Assembly: GCA_035623255.1 (NCBI GenBank)
Contig: DASPTU010000114.1
Location: 1 to 64,000 of the forward strand
Source of the DNA: JAFAGX01 sp035623255
GTDB lineage: Bacteria; Acidobacteriota; Terriglobia; Terriglobales; Acidobacteriaceae
Reading direction: 5' to 3'
Length of the DNA: 64,000 nucleotides
Shown: in pieces, positions 15,946 to 25,985 of the stretch
How positions within the stretch are numbered: position 1 is the first letter of the stretch
How the letters are laid out: each line of letters opens with the position of its first letter
Made by a program: the position numbers and the translations under genes
Notes under the pieces: generated by a model
What the model saw: the letters and a program-made list of their open reading frames with translations, nothing else
The model's database searches: none
Told to the model about the DNA's origin: nothing

Positions 15946-17247
15946 ATGGCGCGAAGAACTGAGATCTCGCGGAAATTGCAAAGAAGAGCGGAACAGATGA
16001 TTCCGGGCGGGGTAAATTCCCCGGTGCGCGCGTTTCGGTCTGTCGGCGGCGAAGCTCCGTTCATTGTGCGTGGCGAAGGTGCACACATCTTCGATGCCGA
16101 CGGAAATGATTATGTTGACTACATCGGCTCGTGGGGGCCGCTGATTCTCGGTCACGCCGCTCCGGCCGTTGTGCAAGCAGTCGTCGACGCCGCTCGTAAG
16201 GGCACCAGCTTCGGCGCTTCGACGCCGGCCGAGGCGGATGTGGCAGAAATTGTGCTTTCCGCGTTCCCGCATATTCAGAAAGTACGGTTTGTAAGTTCGG
16301 GAACAGAAGCGACGATGTCGGCGATTCGGCTGGCTCGCGCTTACACAAAGCGCAAGTACGTAATCAAGTTCGAAGGCTGCTATCACGGTCATGCGGATGC
16401 TCTGCTGGTAAAAGCCGGCTCCGGCGTTGCAACGCTGGGCATTCCGGGATCGGCTGGGGTGCCCGAGGAGTTCACGCAGTTCACCCTCGCGCTTCCTTTT
16501 AACGACACGGACGCGCTGGAGCAGACGTTCGCGAAGTTCAAACATCAGATCGCCTGCGTAATTATTGAACCCGTTGTAGGGAACATGGGTTGTGTCCCGC
16601 CGGCCCGAGGTTACCTGGAGGCAGTGCGGGCAATTACGCAGCGGGACAAAGCGGTTCTGATCTTCGATGAAGTGATGACAGGGTTTCGGCTGGCGTTTGG
16701 CGGAGCGCAGGAGCGGTACACGATCACTCCGGACTTGACTACCATGGGAAAGATCATCGGCGGAGGCTTGCCGGTTGGAGCATACGGAGGGCCTTCGGAA
16801 CTTATGGATCTGGTCGCACCACTTGGACCCGTCTATCAGGCAGGAACGCTTTCCGGCAATCCCCTGGCCATGGCAGCCGGGCTGGCGACCTTGCATTATC
16901 TGCGCGAGCACAAACGAGAAATATATCCGCAGCTTGAGAAACTCTCTGAGGAACTGGTTTCAGGTGTCACTACTGCCGCAAAGGACGCTGGTGTGCTGAT
17001 ATGTGCAAACCGCGTGGGGTCGATGTTCACGTGGTTTTTCACCGCAGGACCGGTGACTGACTGGAGTTCCGCGGCCAAGTCCGATGCTGAAGCTTTCGGC
17101 CGCTTTTTCCGTTCGATGCTCGACAGCGGAGTTTATCTTCCGCCGTCGCAGTTCGAAGCTGCTTTCCTCGGCGCGGCTCACACGCTGGAAGATGTTCAGC
17201 AGACCGTCACCGCCGCCAAGGAGGCGTTCGCGCTGGTCAACGCCTGA
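15946..17247 (+). CDS. hemL: glutamate-1-semialdehyde 2,1-aminomutase
   Basis: A 433-residue PLP enzyme converting glutamate-1-semialdehyde to 5-aminolevulinate, the C5-pathway entry to haem and other tetrapyrroles. It opens with the typical MIPGGVNSPVRAFRSVGG. It has ISSGTEA-like FVSSGTEATMSAIRLAR, FEGCYHGHAD for the cofactor phosphate, LIFDEVMTGFR with the PLP Asp, and the Schiff-base Lys in TTMGKIIGGGLPVGAYGG. GTLSGNP-type AGTLSGNPLAMAAG and a full C-terminal domain follow. Length is normal. AGGAGG precedes the ATG by five bases. It converges with the polysaccharide deacetylase, two bases between stops. No other hem gene is in the window. Confidence 0.96.
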   Translation: MARRTEISRKLQRRAEQMIPGGVNSPVRAFRSVGGEAPFIVRGEGAHIFDADGNDYVDYIGSWGPLILGHAAPAVVQAVVDAARKGTSFGASTPAEADVAEIVLSAFPHIQKVRFVSSGTEATMSAIRLARAYTKRKYVIKFEGCYHGHADALLVKAGSGVATLGIPGSAGVPEEFTQFTLALPFNDTDALEQTFAKFKHQIACVIIEPVVGNMGCVPPARGYLEAVRAITQRDKAVLIFDEVMTGFRLAFGGAQERYTITPDLTTMGKIIGGGLPVGAYGGPSELMDLVAPLGPVYQAGTLSGNPLAMAAGLATLHYLREHKREIYPQLEKLSEELVSGVTTAAKDAGVLICANRVGSMFTWFFTAGPVTDWSSAAKSDAEAFGRFFRSMLDSGVYLPPSQFEAAFLGAAHTLEDVQQTVTAAKEAFALVNA

Positions 17248-17249
17248 GC

Positions 17250-17993
17250 TTACCGAATGGCGACTGGAAGTTTGCTAGTTTGCACTGCTCCCATCATTTC
17301 GGGAACGGTTTCGAATTCGTAACCTTGTGACTTAGACCACAAGATTAAGCGATCGGTGGCAATTACTGTCTGTGAACGGTCGGCTCCGAACCTGAGATGA
17401 CTGCCATCGTGAAGAAGAATGATGTCGCCCCCGCGTAATTGCGCTTGAACCTTGCGCTGTATGTATTCTGCTGCTCTCCCCCTCCAGTCGTATCCCGTGA
17501 CCCGCCACATGATTGGTTCGAATCCTGAACTCCGAGCGACACGCAAGGTCGCAGGGCGACGCCCGCCAAACGGGGGCCGAAACAATAATGAGGAAGATTC
17601 CCCGATCGCGTCAGTCAGCGCCTGATCACATTCTCGCAGCTCTCGCTTGGTCCGCTCCTTCGAGGCAAAAATCAGATTGGGATGCGAGAAGGTATGGTTC
17701 CCAATCGCGTGTCCTGCCTTCGCCAATTCGCGAACGATGTCGGGTCTTTGTGCCACAAAGCGGCCGATCAAAAAAAATGTTGCACGCACGTTGTGACGCG
17801 CGAGAACATCCAGCAAGTGCAAGGTGTGTGGATCATTGGGCCCATCGTCGTAAGTGAGCGCGAGTTGCCTGGATCCAACGGGCAGGCCTGTGAACGTCCG
17901 GCCATACCATTGCCCCGTCGGAGACATCGTTTGATACCCAGCAGCACAAGCTGCGACAGCTGCGCCCGCAAGGCTGAATAACCCACGCCACAT
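17250..17993 (-). CDS. polysaccharide deacetylase (NodB homology domain)
   Basis: About 247 residues: an N-terminal hydrophobic signal/anchor (MWRGLFSLAGAAVAACAAGY), then a NodB domain with all main motifs. These are LTYDDGPND (catalytic base and metal Asp), HTFSHP for the two metal-binding His, RPPFGGRRP, DWRG and a C-terminal LLHDG. It removes N- or O-acetyl groups from a polysaccharide, perhaps peptidoglycan or a chitin-like polymer, outside the cytoplasmic membrane. I moved the start from 18083 to the ATG at 17993 because the upstream 30 residues are charged and would bury the signal sequence. Confidence 0.88.
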   Translation of the reverse strand: MWRGLFSLAGAAVAACAAGYQTMSPTGQWYGRTFTGLPVGSRQLALTYDDGPNDPHTLHLLDVLARHNVRATFFLIGRFVAQRPDIVRELAKAGHAIGNHTFSHPNLIFASKERTKRELRECDQALTDAIGESSSLLFRPPFGGRRPATLRVARSSGFEPIMWRVTGYDWRGRAAEYIQRKVQAQLRGGDIILLHDGSHLRFGADRSQTVIATDRLILWSKSQGYEFETVPEMMGAVQTSKLPVAIR

Positions 17994-18145
17994 GGCATGA
18001 TTGTAAACTGGCTTGTGCCGATTGAAGATCTGGTACAGCTTACCGGTTTCGTCAAGCTCGCACGCCGAGGTTACTGTTCGCACAATTGCACGCGGCCTGC
18101 TTCCCGCGCTATTCTGCCATCCGAAGCGGCGATTCTTAGGAACCC

Positions 18146-18811
18146 ATGGCCAATCTTTTTGAACTTCCCCGTTACATTGCAGTGGAAGGCCCCATCCGCG
18201 TCGGCAAGAGCACCCTCGCAGGAATTCTGGCCGATCGTCTCAACGCCCAGCGTGTAATGGAGCCAGACGAAAATCCTTTTCTGCGGTCCTTTTACGATGG
18301 GGAGCGGGGAGCGGGGTTTCAAGCCCAGTTCACTTTCCTGATTCGACGTTTTGAGCAGCTTCGAGCCCTGGATCTAGGGCCACGTTCGCAAAAAAATATC
18401 GTGACCGACTTCATCTTCGAGAAAGACAAGATTTTTGCTTGCCTCAATCTCGCCGACCAGGAACTCGATACTTATAACCGTTATTACAATTATTTTCGCG
18501 AGCAGCTCCCCACCCCCGACCTCGTCATTTACCTGCAAGCGACCCCGGAAGTCCTGAAAAAGCGCCTGAAGAAAAAGAACGCCTCGGCAGAGAAGGCGAT
18601 AAGCGAAGAATACCTGGGGGAAGTGATCAAAGCGTACGAGCATTTCTTCTTTCACTACACTTCTTCGGATCTACTGATAGTCAACACTTCAGAGATCGAT
18701 TTCGTGGACCGTAATGAAGACCTGCAAGAGCTGCTTCGCAAAGTTTCCACCCCTGTCAAAGGGACCCAGTATTTCCTTCCGCTTGGTAGACAGGAGGCAG
18801 CCAGCGCGTAG
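18146..18811 (+). CDS. deoxynucleoside kinase (dAK/dGK type)
   Basis: 221 residues. P-loop GPIRVGKST (15-23), the substrate-site FYDGERGAGFQAQFTFLIRR region, the VTDFIFEKDKIFA segment in the place of the catalytic motif, and a LID region rich in Arg/Lys (KKRLKKKNASAEK) match bacterial deoxyadenosine/deoxyguanosine kinases. These phosphorylate salvaged deoxynucleosides in the cytoplasm. In several phyla the domain is fused or adjacent to folK; here it stands alone, 67 bases before ispD. AGGAA precedes the ATG. Substrate preference cannot be read from sequence. Confidence 0.88.
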   Translation: MANLFELPRYIAVEGPIRVGKSTLAGILADRLNAQRVMEPDENPFLRSFYDGERGAGFQAQFTFLIRRFEQLRALDLGPRSQKNIVTDFIFEKDKIFACLNLADQELDTYNRYYNYFREQLPTPDLVIYLQATPEVLKKRLKKKNASAEKAISEEYLGEVIKAYEHFFFHYTSSDLLIVNTSEIDFVDRNEDLQELLRKVSTPVKGTQYFLPLGRQEAASA

Positions 18812-18878
18812 TATGTCAGATGTCCTCGCGGGTTTGATTTGAAAGCGGTTCGCCGCGCTCGTATACTTACACCCCGCC

Positions 18879-19598
18879 ATGAAGGTCGTAGTGATTATTC
18901 CGGCCGCCGGCCTGGGTACGCGTATGGCCTCAGCTCCCAGTGGCAAGAAACCGGCTGCAAGCAAGCAATTCGCTGAACTGGTGGGAACGCCGATCGTCAT
19001 CCATACTTTGCGCAAGTTTGCAGCTAGTTCCGAAGTGAAAGAAATTTGGGTTGCCCTTCGCGCGAGTGAAATGGAGGGCTTCCGCAAACTACTCGAGAAC
19101 GAAGGCAAGGATCTGCGGAGCAAGAAGATTCAGGTCGTCGAGGGCGGCGAGCATCGACAACACTCGGTAGCTAATGCGATAGTCGCGATCACCGCATTGC
19201 CGGACGATATTGTGCTCGTCCACGATGCCGTCCGGCCTTTTGTGACTGAAGAAATTATTCGGGACGTCATTCGGGCGGCCCAGAAGTACGGCGCGGCCAT
19301 TGCCGGGGTGCCTGCTGTCGATACTGTCAAGCAAGTGGAGCGCACGGCCGAAGGCGCGTTGATAACGGCCACCGTCCCCCGGGAGCGCGTGGTGATGGCA
19401 CAGACCCCCCAAGGCTTCCGCTATGAGGTGATCAAGAAAGCCTTCGATGAAGCTACGGCCGATGGATTTCTTGGAACGGACGAAGCGTCGCTGGTGGAAC
19501 GCTCCGGGCATGAAGTGGCAGTGGTGATGGGTTCCCCGCGCAATATCAAGATCACCACGCCAGCCGATCTGGAACTCGCTGAATTCTATCTGAGTTAG
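18879..19598 (+). CDS. ispD: 2-C-methyl-D-erythritol 4-phosphate cytidylyltransferase
   Basis: A 239-residue enzyme of the MEP isoprenoid pathway: CTP plus methylerythritol phosphate to CDP-methylerythritol. It has the nucleotide-binding start IIPAAGLGTRM, the Lys-rich substrate loop (SGKKPAASKQFAEL), the family motif VHDAVRPFV, the VPAVDTVKQV strand, PRERVVMAQTPQGFR and the closing NIKITTPADLELAEFYL. Length is normal and residues look intact. No ispF follows, as it does in many genomes. Confidence 0.95.
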   Translation: MKVVVIIPAAGLGTRMASAPSGKKPAASKQFAELVGTPIVIHTLRKFAASSEVKEIWVALRASEMEGFRKLLENEGKDLRSKKIQVVEGGEHRQHSVANAIVAITALPDDIVLVHDAVRPFVTEEIIRDVIRAAQKYGAAIAGVPAVDTVKQVERTAEGALITATVPRERVVMAQTPQGFRYEVIKKAFDEATADGFLGTDEASLVERSGHEVAVVMGSPRNIKITTPADLELAEFYLS

Positions 19599-19647
19599 AA
19601 AGCGCTCTTTTCCCGCGTTTTTCGTGCGGATCTTTTCGTCGCCGACA

Positions 19648-20805
19648 TTACAAAACGGCAGTTTCTTCGATCATCCGTCCCTCTGCGAAGCGGTTGAAGC
19701 TCAGCAGTGAAACGTCGACCAGATCCGTCCTGCCACTGAGGACCAAGTCCGAAACAATTTTTCCCGTCGCTGGCGCATGCATGACACCATGCCCGCTGAA
19801 GCCGTTGGCGAAAAAGAGGCCGGGCACATCAGAAGCTTCGCCGATGATTGGGTGATGATCGGGAGTCATCTCGTAGAGTCCGGCCCACGCTCGCTTCGGA
19901 TTGACCGACAAATTTTCAAACACAGGCACCCGATCCGCTGCATGGGTCAAAATTTTCTCGATAAAGCCAGGCTCAAATTCGGTCTTAAAGCCGGGCGTCT
20001 CCTCCGGATCATTCCACGCCAGAAGCAATCCCAACGCCTCGGGGCGGAAGTGGAATCCAGTCGACATGTCGATGATCATGGGTGCGGTGTGCGGAAATTC
20101 ATCAAATGGCTCGGTAGGCACTAACATTCTGCGAAGCGGTTGGACGGGAAGCTCTACTCCCGCCATGGCGGCCACTTCCGCCGCCCATGGGCCTGCCGCG
20201 TTCACCAGTTTGCGGGTTGCAACCAAGCCGCGAGTGGTTTCAACTCCGGTAACTCCAAGCGCGTCGCGTTGAATGTCGGTCACCGCTGTGTGCTTCCACA
20301 ATGTGGCGCCGTGGTCCGCAGCCCGCGACATGAAACCGATCATTGCGCTATACGGATCAACAAAGCCGTCCGTCGAACAGAAGCTTCCTCCCAGAATGTC
20401 ATCTGCGCGAAGTTGTGGGAACATGCCACGAATCTCGTCCGCTGTAATCAGCCGGACATTCTTCAGCCCCAACTCAATTTGTTTTTGATAGTTCGCCCGA
20501 AGATAGGCGAGATGTCGGTCGTTTGTTGCGCAGAATAGATATCCTTGTGGCCGATAATCGGCGGGGAATCCTAATCTCTGGTCGAAGGAAGCGTAGAACG
20601 GAATCGAGTAAAGCGACATCTGGATGCTGATGGGAGTGGAAAACTGGGCTCGCACTCCGCCCATGCTCTTACCTGTCGATCCCTTGCCCTGAGCGGTTTC
20701 GCGTTCGATCACCAGAACATCTTTGCATCCGGCTTCGGTCAAGTGGTATGCAATGCTGGAGCCGACAATTCCGCCGCCGACGATTACCACCTCTGCCGTC
20801 TTCAT
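19648..20805 (-). CDS. FAD-dependent amino-acid/sarcosine-type oxidoreductase (DAO family)
   Basis: 385 residues. The Rossmann FAD motif VVIVGGGIVGSSIAYHL is at residues 6-22. A second FAD contact is TGKSMGGVRAQFS, a dinucleotide-binding extension is NAAGPWAAEVAAMAG, and the C-terminal FSGHGVMHAPATGKIVSDLV closes the FAD site. It resembles the beta subunit of heterotetrameric sarcosine oxidase and glycine or D-amino-acid oxidases. There is no sign of the alpha/gamma/delta subunits, so it probably acts alone on an N-methyl or cyclic imino acid. No signal peptide, so cytoplasmic. It is convergent with ispD and divergent from the CDF transporter. Confidence 0.85.
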   Translation of the reverse strand: MKTAEVVIVGGGIVGSSIAYHLTEAGCKDVLVIERETAQGKGSTGKSMGGVRAQFSTPISIQMSLYSIPFYASFDQRLGFPADYRPQGYLFCATNDRHLAYLRANYQKQIELGLKNVRLITADEIRGMFPQLRADDILGGSFCSTDGFVDPYSAMIGFMSRAADHGATLWKHTAVTDIQRDALGVTGVETTRGLVATRKLVNAAGPWAAEVAAMAGVELPVQPLRRMLVPTEPFDEFPHTAPMIIDMSTGFHFRPEALGLLLAWNDPEETPGFKTEFEPGFIEKILTHAADRVPVFENLSVNPKRAWAGLYEMTPDHHPIIGEASDVPGLFFANGFSGHGVMHAPATGKIVSDLVLSGRTDLVDVSLLSFNRFAEGRMIEETAVL

Positions 20806-20848
20806 GTGAGCACATTCTATTGCATGGAATTAATGCGAGGTCTGTGAT

Positions 20849-21841
20849 TTGTCACGCTGGATCGCCATTCCTGTCTTGAAGCCTGCTCTAGCTCCCCTTA
20901 AACTTGAGGAGATGCACCTGCATTTCCGGCATTCGGCGGGCGAGAGAACTTCCAGGGTTCTCCAGGTTTCGCTCGCCGTGACAGTGGCCTACATTGTGCT
21001 TCTGGTCGTTGCGGGCGTGCGTGCGCACTCGTTGGCTCTGCTTTCCGAAGCCGGTCACAATTTGACGGACTTATGGGCGCTCCTTCTTTCATTGGTGGCG
21101 GTTTATTTGCACTCGCGTCCCCCCAGCGCAACTAAAACTTACGGGTGGCACCGGGCGGGTGTGTTGGCGGCTTTGGTAAACGCCGGGTCCCTGGTGCTGG
21201 TGTCGTTCTTGATCTTCTACGAGGCTTTCCGACGCTTACAGCATCCGGAACATGTGCGGGCCGGCGTAATGATGTGGGTGGCGGCGGCAGGAGTGATCAT
21301 GAATGGTGTGATCGCCTTCCTGCTTTATCGCTCCGACAATGACGTTAACATTCGCAGCGCGTTTCTGCATGAGATCGGAGACACGGTTTCGACTGCTGCC
21401 GTCATTGTGGGGGGGTGGGCGATTCTGGCTACCGGTCAGGACTGGATCGATTCGGCGCTTTCCTTTGGGATTGGCGTTCTGATCTTGTGGTCAGGCTTTG
21501 GGATTGTGCGTGAGACTCTGAATATTTTGCTGGAGGGTACACCGCGGGGCGTCGAGTTGCACCTTGTAGAAAATACCATCCGAGCGGTCGAGGGGGTAAA
21601 CGATGTCCATGACTTGCATGTATGGAGCATTGGTTCTGAAACTCGCGCGCTTTCTTGCCACATTTCGATTGCCGATATCCCACCCTCGGTCAGCGAGCGC
21701 ATTTTACGAGACGTAAGAGATCGCCTTCACACCCAGTTTCGTATTGACCACACAACTATCCAGTTCGAGCACGCAATCTGCGAAGTGGCGCATGGATGCG
21801 TGATCCCGGTGAGTGAGGGCGAACACGGCCGTAGCCACTAG
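20849..21841 (+). CDS. cation diffusion facilitator (zinc/cobalt exporter)
   Basis: Up to 330 residues with six TM helices. The two metal-site HxxxD motifs of CDF exporters are present: EAGHNLTDLW in TM2 and LHEIGDTVST in TM5. A cytoplasmic C-terminal domain carries VHDLHVWSIGSE. It swaps cytoplasmic Zn2+ (or Co2+, Cd2+) for protons. The given start is a TTG with GAGG eight bases upstream; an ATG at 20912 (MHLHFRHSAG) with GAGGA almost touching it is the alternative and would better fit family length. It is divergent from the FAD oxidoreductase by 43 bases. Confidence 0.9.
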   Translation: MSRWIAIPVLKPALAPLKLEEMHLHFRHSAGERTSRVLQVSLAVTVAYIVLLVVAGVRAHSLALLSEAGHNLTDLWALLLSLVAVYLHSRPPSATKTYGWHRAGVLAALVNAGSLVLVSFLIFYEAFRRLQHPEHVRAGVMMWVAAAGVIMNGVIAFLLYRSDNDVNIRSAFLHEIGDTVSTAAVIVGGWAILATGQDWIDSALSFGIGVLILWSGFGIVRETLNILLEGTPRGVELHLVENTIRAVEGVNDVHDLHVWSIGSETRALSCHISIADIPPSVSERILRDVRDRLHTQFRIDHTTIQFEHAICEVAHGCVIPVSEGEHGRSH

Positions 21842-21924
21842 GCCCAGCGACTCGGCATTTGGCAGTCAACCTTCAGCCAGTTTGTCGATGTCGTTTGTCA
21901 GGACAACTGGCAAATGCGTAGCGC

Positions 21925-23643
21925 TCACGTCTGCCTTTCGTAAATCTCCTTCGCGGTCTCGATCGTGTCTGCCTCTTCCGGGAGCTTATCCGGCCGTAGG
22001 CGCACAATTCGCGGGAAGCGAAGGGCGTAGCCGCTGTTGTGGCGGTCGGAGCGCATCATGTTGTTGAATGCCACTTCCAACACAATCTTTGGCTCGATAA
22101 TGAGCCGGAAGCCTTGATCTTCAATCGTGTGCTCGAGGAACCATTTGGTCATCTCGGAAATTTCCGTGTCAGTCAGTCCTGAATAAGCCTTGCCGATATT
22201 CACAAGCTTGTCGCCATCCCAGACGGCAAATGTGTAATCGCTGAGTACGCCAATGCGCTTCCCGTGGCCGTATTCAACTGCCGTGACCACAACATCCAAC
22301 GTCGCTAATTCGCGTTTGAGTTTTAGCCAGGATTTTCCGCGTCGACCGGGCGTATAGACAGACTCAGGATCTTTGATCATCAATCCTTCGTTGCCCCGCG
22401 CTTGCGCTTCTTCGAATAGCCGATCGAGTTCTGCGGCGGAGGCCGCATGGAAAACGGGCGCACGCAATACTTGAGCGGCCCTTACAGGCTCTGCGGACTC
22501 CAGGGCCAGGAGGCCCTGAGTTCCCACCAGCAGCCGCCGCGCCGGAACTCGTGTTGCTGCGAGTAGTTCATCCAGCACTTTTCCTCGTTCCTGCAGGGGA
22601 CGATCGATCAACAATTCACCGCCGTCATAGAGTATGTCGAATACCAAATAGGCAACCGGCACGTTGCGCATGAGTTTCTCGCTGACCTTCTTGCGCCCAA
22701 GCCTCTGCTGCAAGGTGCTGAAAGGCAACGCGCGGCCGGATTCCGCCGTATCGGCATTCAAATAACTCCATGCCACGATCTCGCCGTCGAGGATGGCATC
22801 TTTTGGGAGGCCGGCCAGTGCCTCGGGTAACTCGGGAAACGATTCCGTTATGTCATCGCGGGTGCGCGAAAAAAACCGTACTTCATCGCCGGAACAGTGT
22901 GCCTGTGCCCGGATGCCATCGTACTTGTCTTCCACTAACGCATTCTGGAAATAGCCGAGGGCCTCTTCGGAGGAGGCTGCGGGGCTTGCAAGCATGAAGC
23001 CGAGAGGATGGAAAAGCCGCATCCTTGCCTCGGACAGCCTGCCGTCAATCGCGAGACGAAGCGTCTCTCCGATATCGCCGAGCAACATGTTGGCCTTCTG
23101 TACCTCGGGCAATGTCGCCCCATAAGCTTTCGCGAGAGCTTCTTCGACCAGGCTTTCCTTGAGGCCGATTCGCAAATCGCCCGTCATGACCTTGATGATG
23201 TATTTGGCCTCGAGGGGCGACACTTGCGAAAACAGTTCCTGTACGAGCGCACCTTTGGCGGCGGGTCCTCGGGCAGCCGCAATCTGCCGAAATCTTTCTT
23301 GCACCTCTTTAGGGGTTACCGCGCCCTTATGCTGTGCGGCGCCTGTGTTTGCCGGCAACATCTCCGCGGCCACCGCACCCAGGTCGCCGAGTTGCCTATA
23401 GGAGGCGGTTAGCTGTTGCTCACTTTTGCCGGAAAGCTCCTGAACCACACGCCATAGGAGTGCACCTCCGACTTGCAAGGTGGTTTCCTCCCAGACGGGA
23501 AAAGGTCGCCCGGAGAGGAAGACGGCGGACGCTGAGGCTTCTTCGGGCTTCAGAGCCCTCAGAAAGTCAGCGACGATGGCCACTTTTTCCAGCTTCCTGG
23601 TCGTGGCAGCGATGCGTTCGCACACCTCGGCCAGTCGTTTCAT
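21925..23643 (-). CDS. ATP-dependent DNA ligase
   Basis: A 572-residue ligase of the archaeal/eukaryal type. An N-terminal DNA-binding helical domain (about 1-215; LRIGLKESLVEEALAKA is typical) is followed by the nucleotidyltransferase core. The adenylated Lys240 is in EDKYDGIRA (motif I), then AILDGEIVAW (III), EGLMIKDPES (IV) and SWLKLKRE (V), followed by an OB fold ending near RFPRIVRLRPDK. It seals nicks using ATP, in addition to the NAD-dependent LigA normal in bacteria. No Ku or exonuclease/helicase partner is adjacent. The start was moved from 23781 to the ATG at 23643, where the family sequence begins (MKRLAEVCERI); the SD is poor. Confidence 0.92.
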   Translation of the reverse strand: MKRLAEVCERIAATTRKLEKVAIVADFLRALKPEEASASAVFLSGRPFPVWEETTLQVGGALLWRVVQELSGKSEQQLTASYRQLGDLGAVAAEMLPANTGAAQHKGAVTPKEVQERFRQIAAARGPAAKGALVQELFSQVSPLEAKYIIKVMTGDLRIGLKESLVEEALAKAYGATLPEVQKANMLLGDIGETLRLAIDGRLSEARMRLFHPLGFMLASPAASSEEALGYFQNALVEDKYDGIRAQAHCSGDEVRFFSRTRDDITESFPELPEALAGLPKDAILDGEIVAWSYLNADTAESGRALPFSTLQQRLGRKKVSEKLMRNVPVAYLVFDILYDGGELLIDRPLQERGKVLDELLAATRVPARRLLVGTQGLLALESAEPVRAAQVLRAPVFHAASAAELDRLFEEAQARGNEGLMIKDPESVYTPGRRGKSWLKLKRELATLDVVVTAVEYGHGKRIGVLSDYTFAVWDGDKLVNIGKAYSGLTDTEISEMTKWFLEHTIEDQGFRLIIEPKIVLEVAFNNMMRSDRHNSGYALRFPRIVRLRPDKLPEEADTIETAKEIYERQT

Positions 23644-23762
23644 ATCATCGCCCAGATGGATATAAGCCTCCCGATTGCCGCGACTTACCCCTATGGTACT
23701 TCCCCGGGGTATGCGATACTCTAGACTAGATTCGCGGCGAGCCTGGAGATCATCTAATCGGC

Positions 23763-24761
23763 ATGAGTTTTTTGCGAACATGGTGGCGTTTCCTGGTTGC
23801 GGCGCAGCTTTTACCTGTTCTGGAAGGCGGCGAAGAGACCTTAGTCGGCGGCCAGGCTGTGCTCGAGGGCGTTATGATGCGCTCTCCCCACGCATGGGCG
23901 ATCGCCTGCCGTAAGCCATCCGGTGAGGTTTCGGTTCACAGCGAACCCCTGGACCGTCTGTCGGAAAAACACAAGTGGATGGGCTGGCCTGTAATTCGCG
24001 GCGTGATCACACTAGGTCACGCTATGACGCTAGGCTTTCGCGCGCTGAAGTTCTCCGCCAATGTGGCGCTTGAAGAGTTGCAGCCGGTAGACAAGGCAAG
24101 CGCAGAGCAGAAAAAACTGGAGATTAGTGGCTGGGTGGCAGCCGTCAACGTCATCTTCTCGGTCGGTTTCTTCATTTTCATGTACAAGTATCTGCCGTTA
24201 TTGGCGGCTACGGAGTTAAAGAAAGTGGATCCGGCGCTAGGTGGGCAGATCATGTTCAACCTGGTTGACGGCGTAATTCGCCTCACGCTGTTCCTGGTAT
24301 TTATCTGGGCGACTTCGCTGTGGCCTGATATTCGCCGGGTTTACGAGTATCACGGAGCTGAGCACAAGACGGTCTTTGCGTTCGAAAATGGGGATCCTTT
24401 GGAAACCGCCACGGTACAGAAATATTCGACCTATCATCCGCGGTGCGGGACGAGCTTCCTCATGACCGTTATGATCATTTCGATCATGGTCTATATGTTG
24501 TTTCCGGTAACCACTTTCTGGGCCCGTTTTGCCTTACGTATTGCGTTGCTGCCGCTGATTACAGGCTTGGCATACGAGATAATCCGCTTTGCGGCAAAAC
24601 ATCGCGGATCACTGTTCGCCCTTATGACTGCTCCCGGTTTGTGGCTGCAGCGTATCACTACCCAGCCGCCATCTGATCCGCAAGCCGAATGTGCGATCGC
24701 AGCCCTCGATCAGGCCATGTCTTTAGAAAAACAGCGGGGCGGCGAACTGGTAATCGCCTAG
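23763..24761 (+). CDS. DUF1385 (YqhQ-like) membrane protein
   Basis: A 332-residue protein with the DUF1385 start motif (GGQAVLEGVMMRSPHAWAIA), then VIRGVITLGHAMTLGFRALKFS. Three or four TM helices (NVIFSVGFFIFMYKYL, LVDGVIRLTLFLVFIWATSL, LMTVMIISIMVYMLF and FALRIALLPLITGLAYEIIR) frame the conserved cytoplasmic EYHGAEHKTVFAFE and YHPRCGTSFL motifs, with His and Cys that could bind metal. The function is not established. It sits 73 bases before prfA in the same direction, an arrangement also known in Firmicutes. It is divergent from the ligase gene. Confidence 0.85.
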   Translation: MSFLRTWWRFLVAAQLLPVLEGGEETLVGGQAVLEGVMMRSPHAWAIACRKPSGEVSVHSEPLDRLSEKHKWMGWPVIRGVITLGHAMTLGFRALKFSANVALEELQPVDKASAEQKKLEISGWVAAVNVIFSVGFFIFMYKYLPLLAATELKKVDPALGGQIMFNLVDGVIRLTLFLVFIWATSLWPDIRRVYEYHGAEHKTVFAFENGDPLETATVQKYSTYHPRCGTSFLMTVMIISIMVYMLFPVTTFWARFALRIALLPLITGLAYEIIRFAAKHRGSLFALMTAPGLWLQRITTQPPSDPQAECAIAALDQAMSLEKQRGGELVIA

Positions 24762-24834
24762 CGGTTCACGCCGCGAACTGCATACCTTCAACCGCACACT
24801 AAGTTTAAGAACCGAAATTTCTGAGCATCTACTC

Positions 24835-25914
<1,080 letters not shown>

Positions 25915-25924
25915 TCCGCGCTAG

Positions 25925-25956
25925 AAAAACAAAAGCCTCTCGCGTTTGCGAGAGGC
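25925..25956 (-). terminator. hairpin terminator between prfA and OmpA-like gene
   Basis: A perfect nine-base stem GCCTCTCGC / GCGAGAGGC (25935-25943 and 25948-25956) closes a GTTT loop. On the minus strand it is followed by TTTTGTTTTT, an excellent rho-independent terminator for the leftward OmpA-like gene ending at 25986. On the plus strand it is followed only by TCTTGG, so it may stop prfA transcripts less efficiently. Confidence 0.8.
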
Positions 25957-25985
25957 TCTTGGGAGGCCTGGCTCCTTAGCTCGGA

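Noticed and set aside
15811..16911. 366-codon minus-strand frame opposite hemL
   Set aside because: Antisense shadow of hemL, rich in Arg/Cys/His, no start signal.
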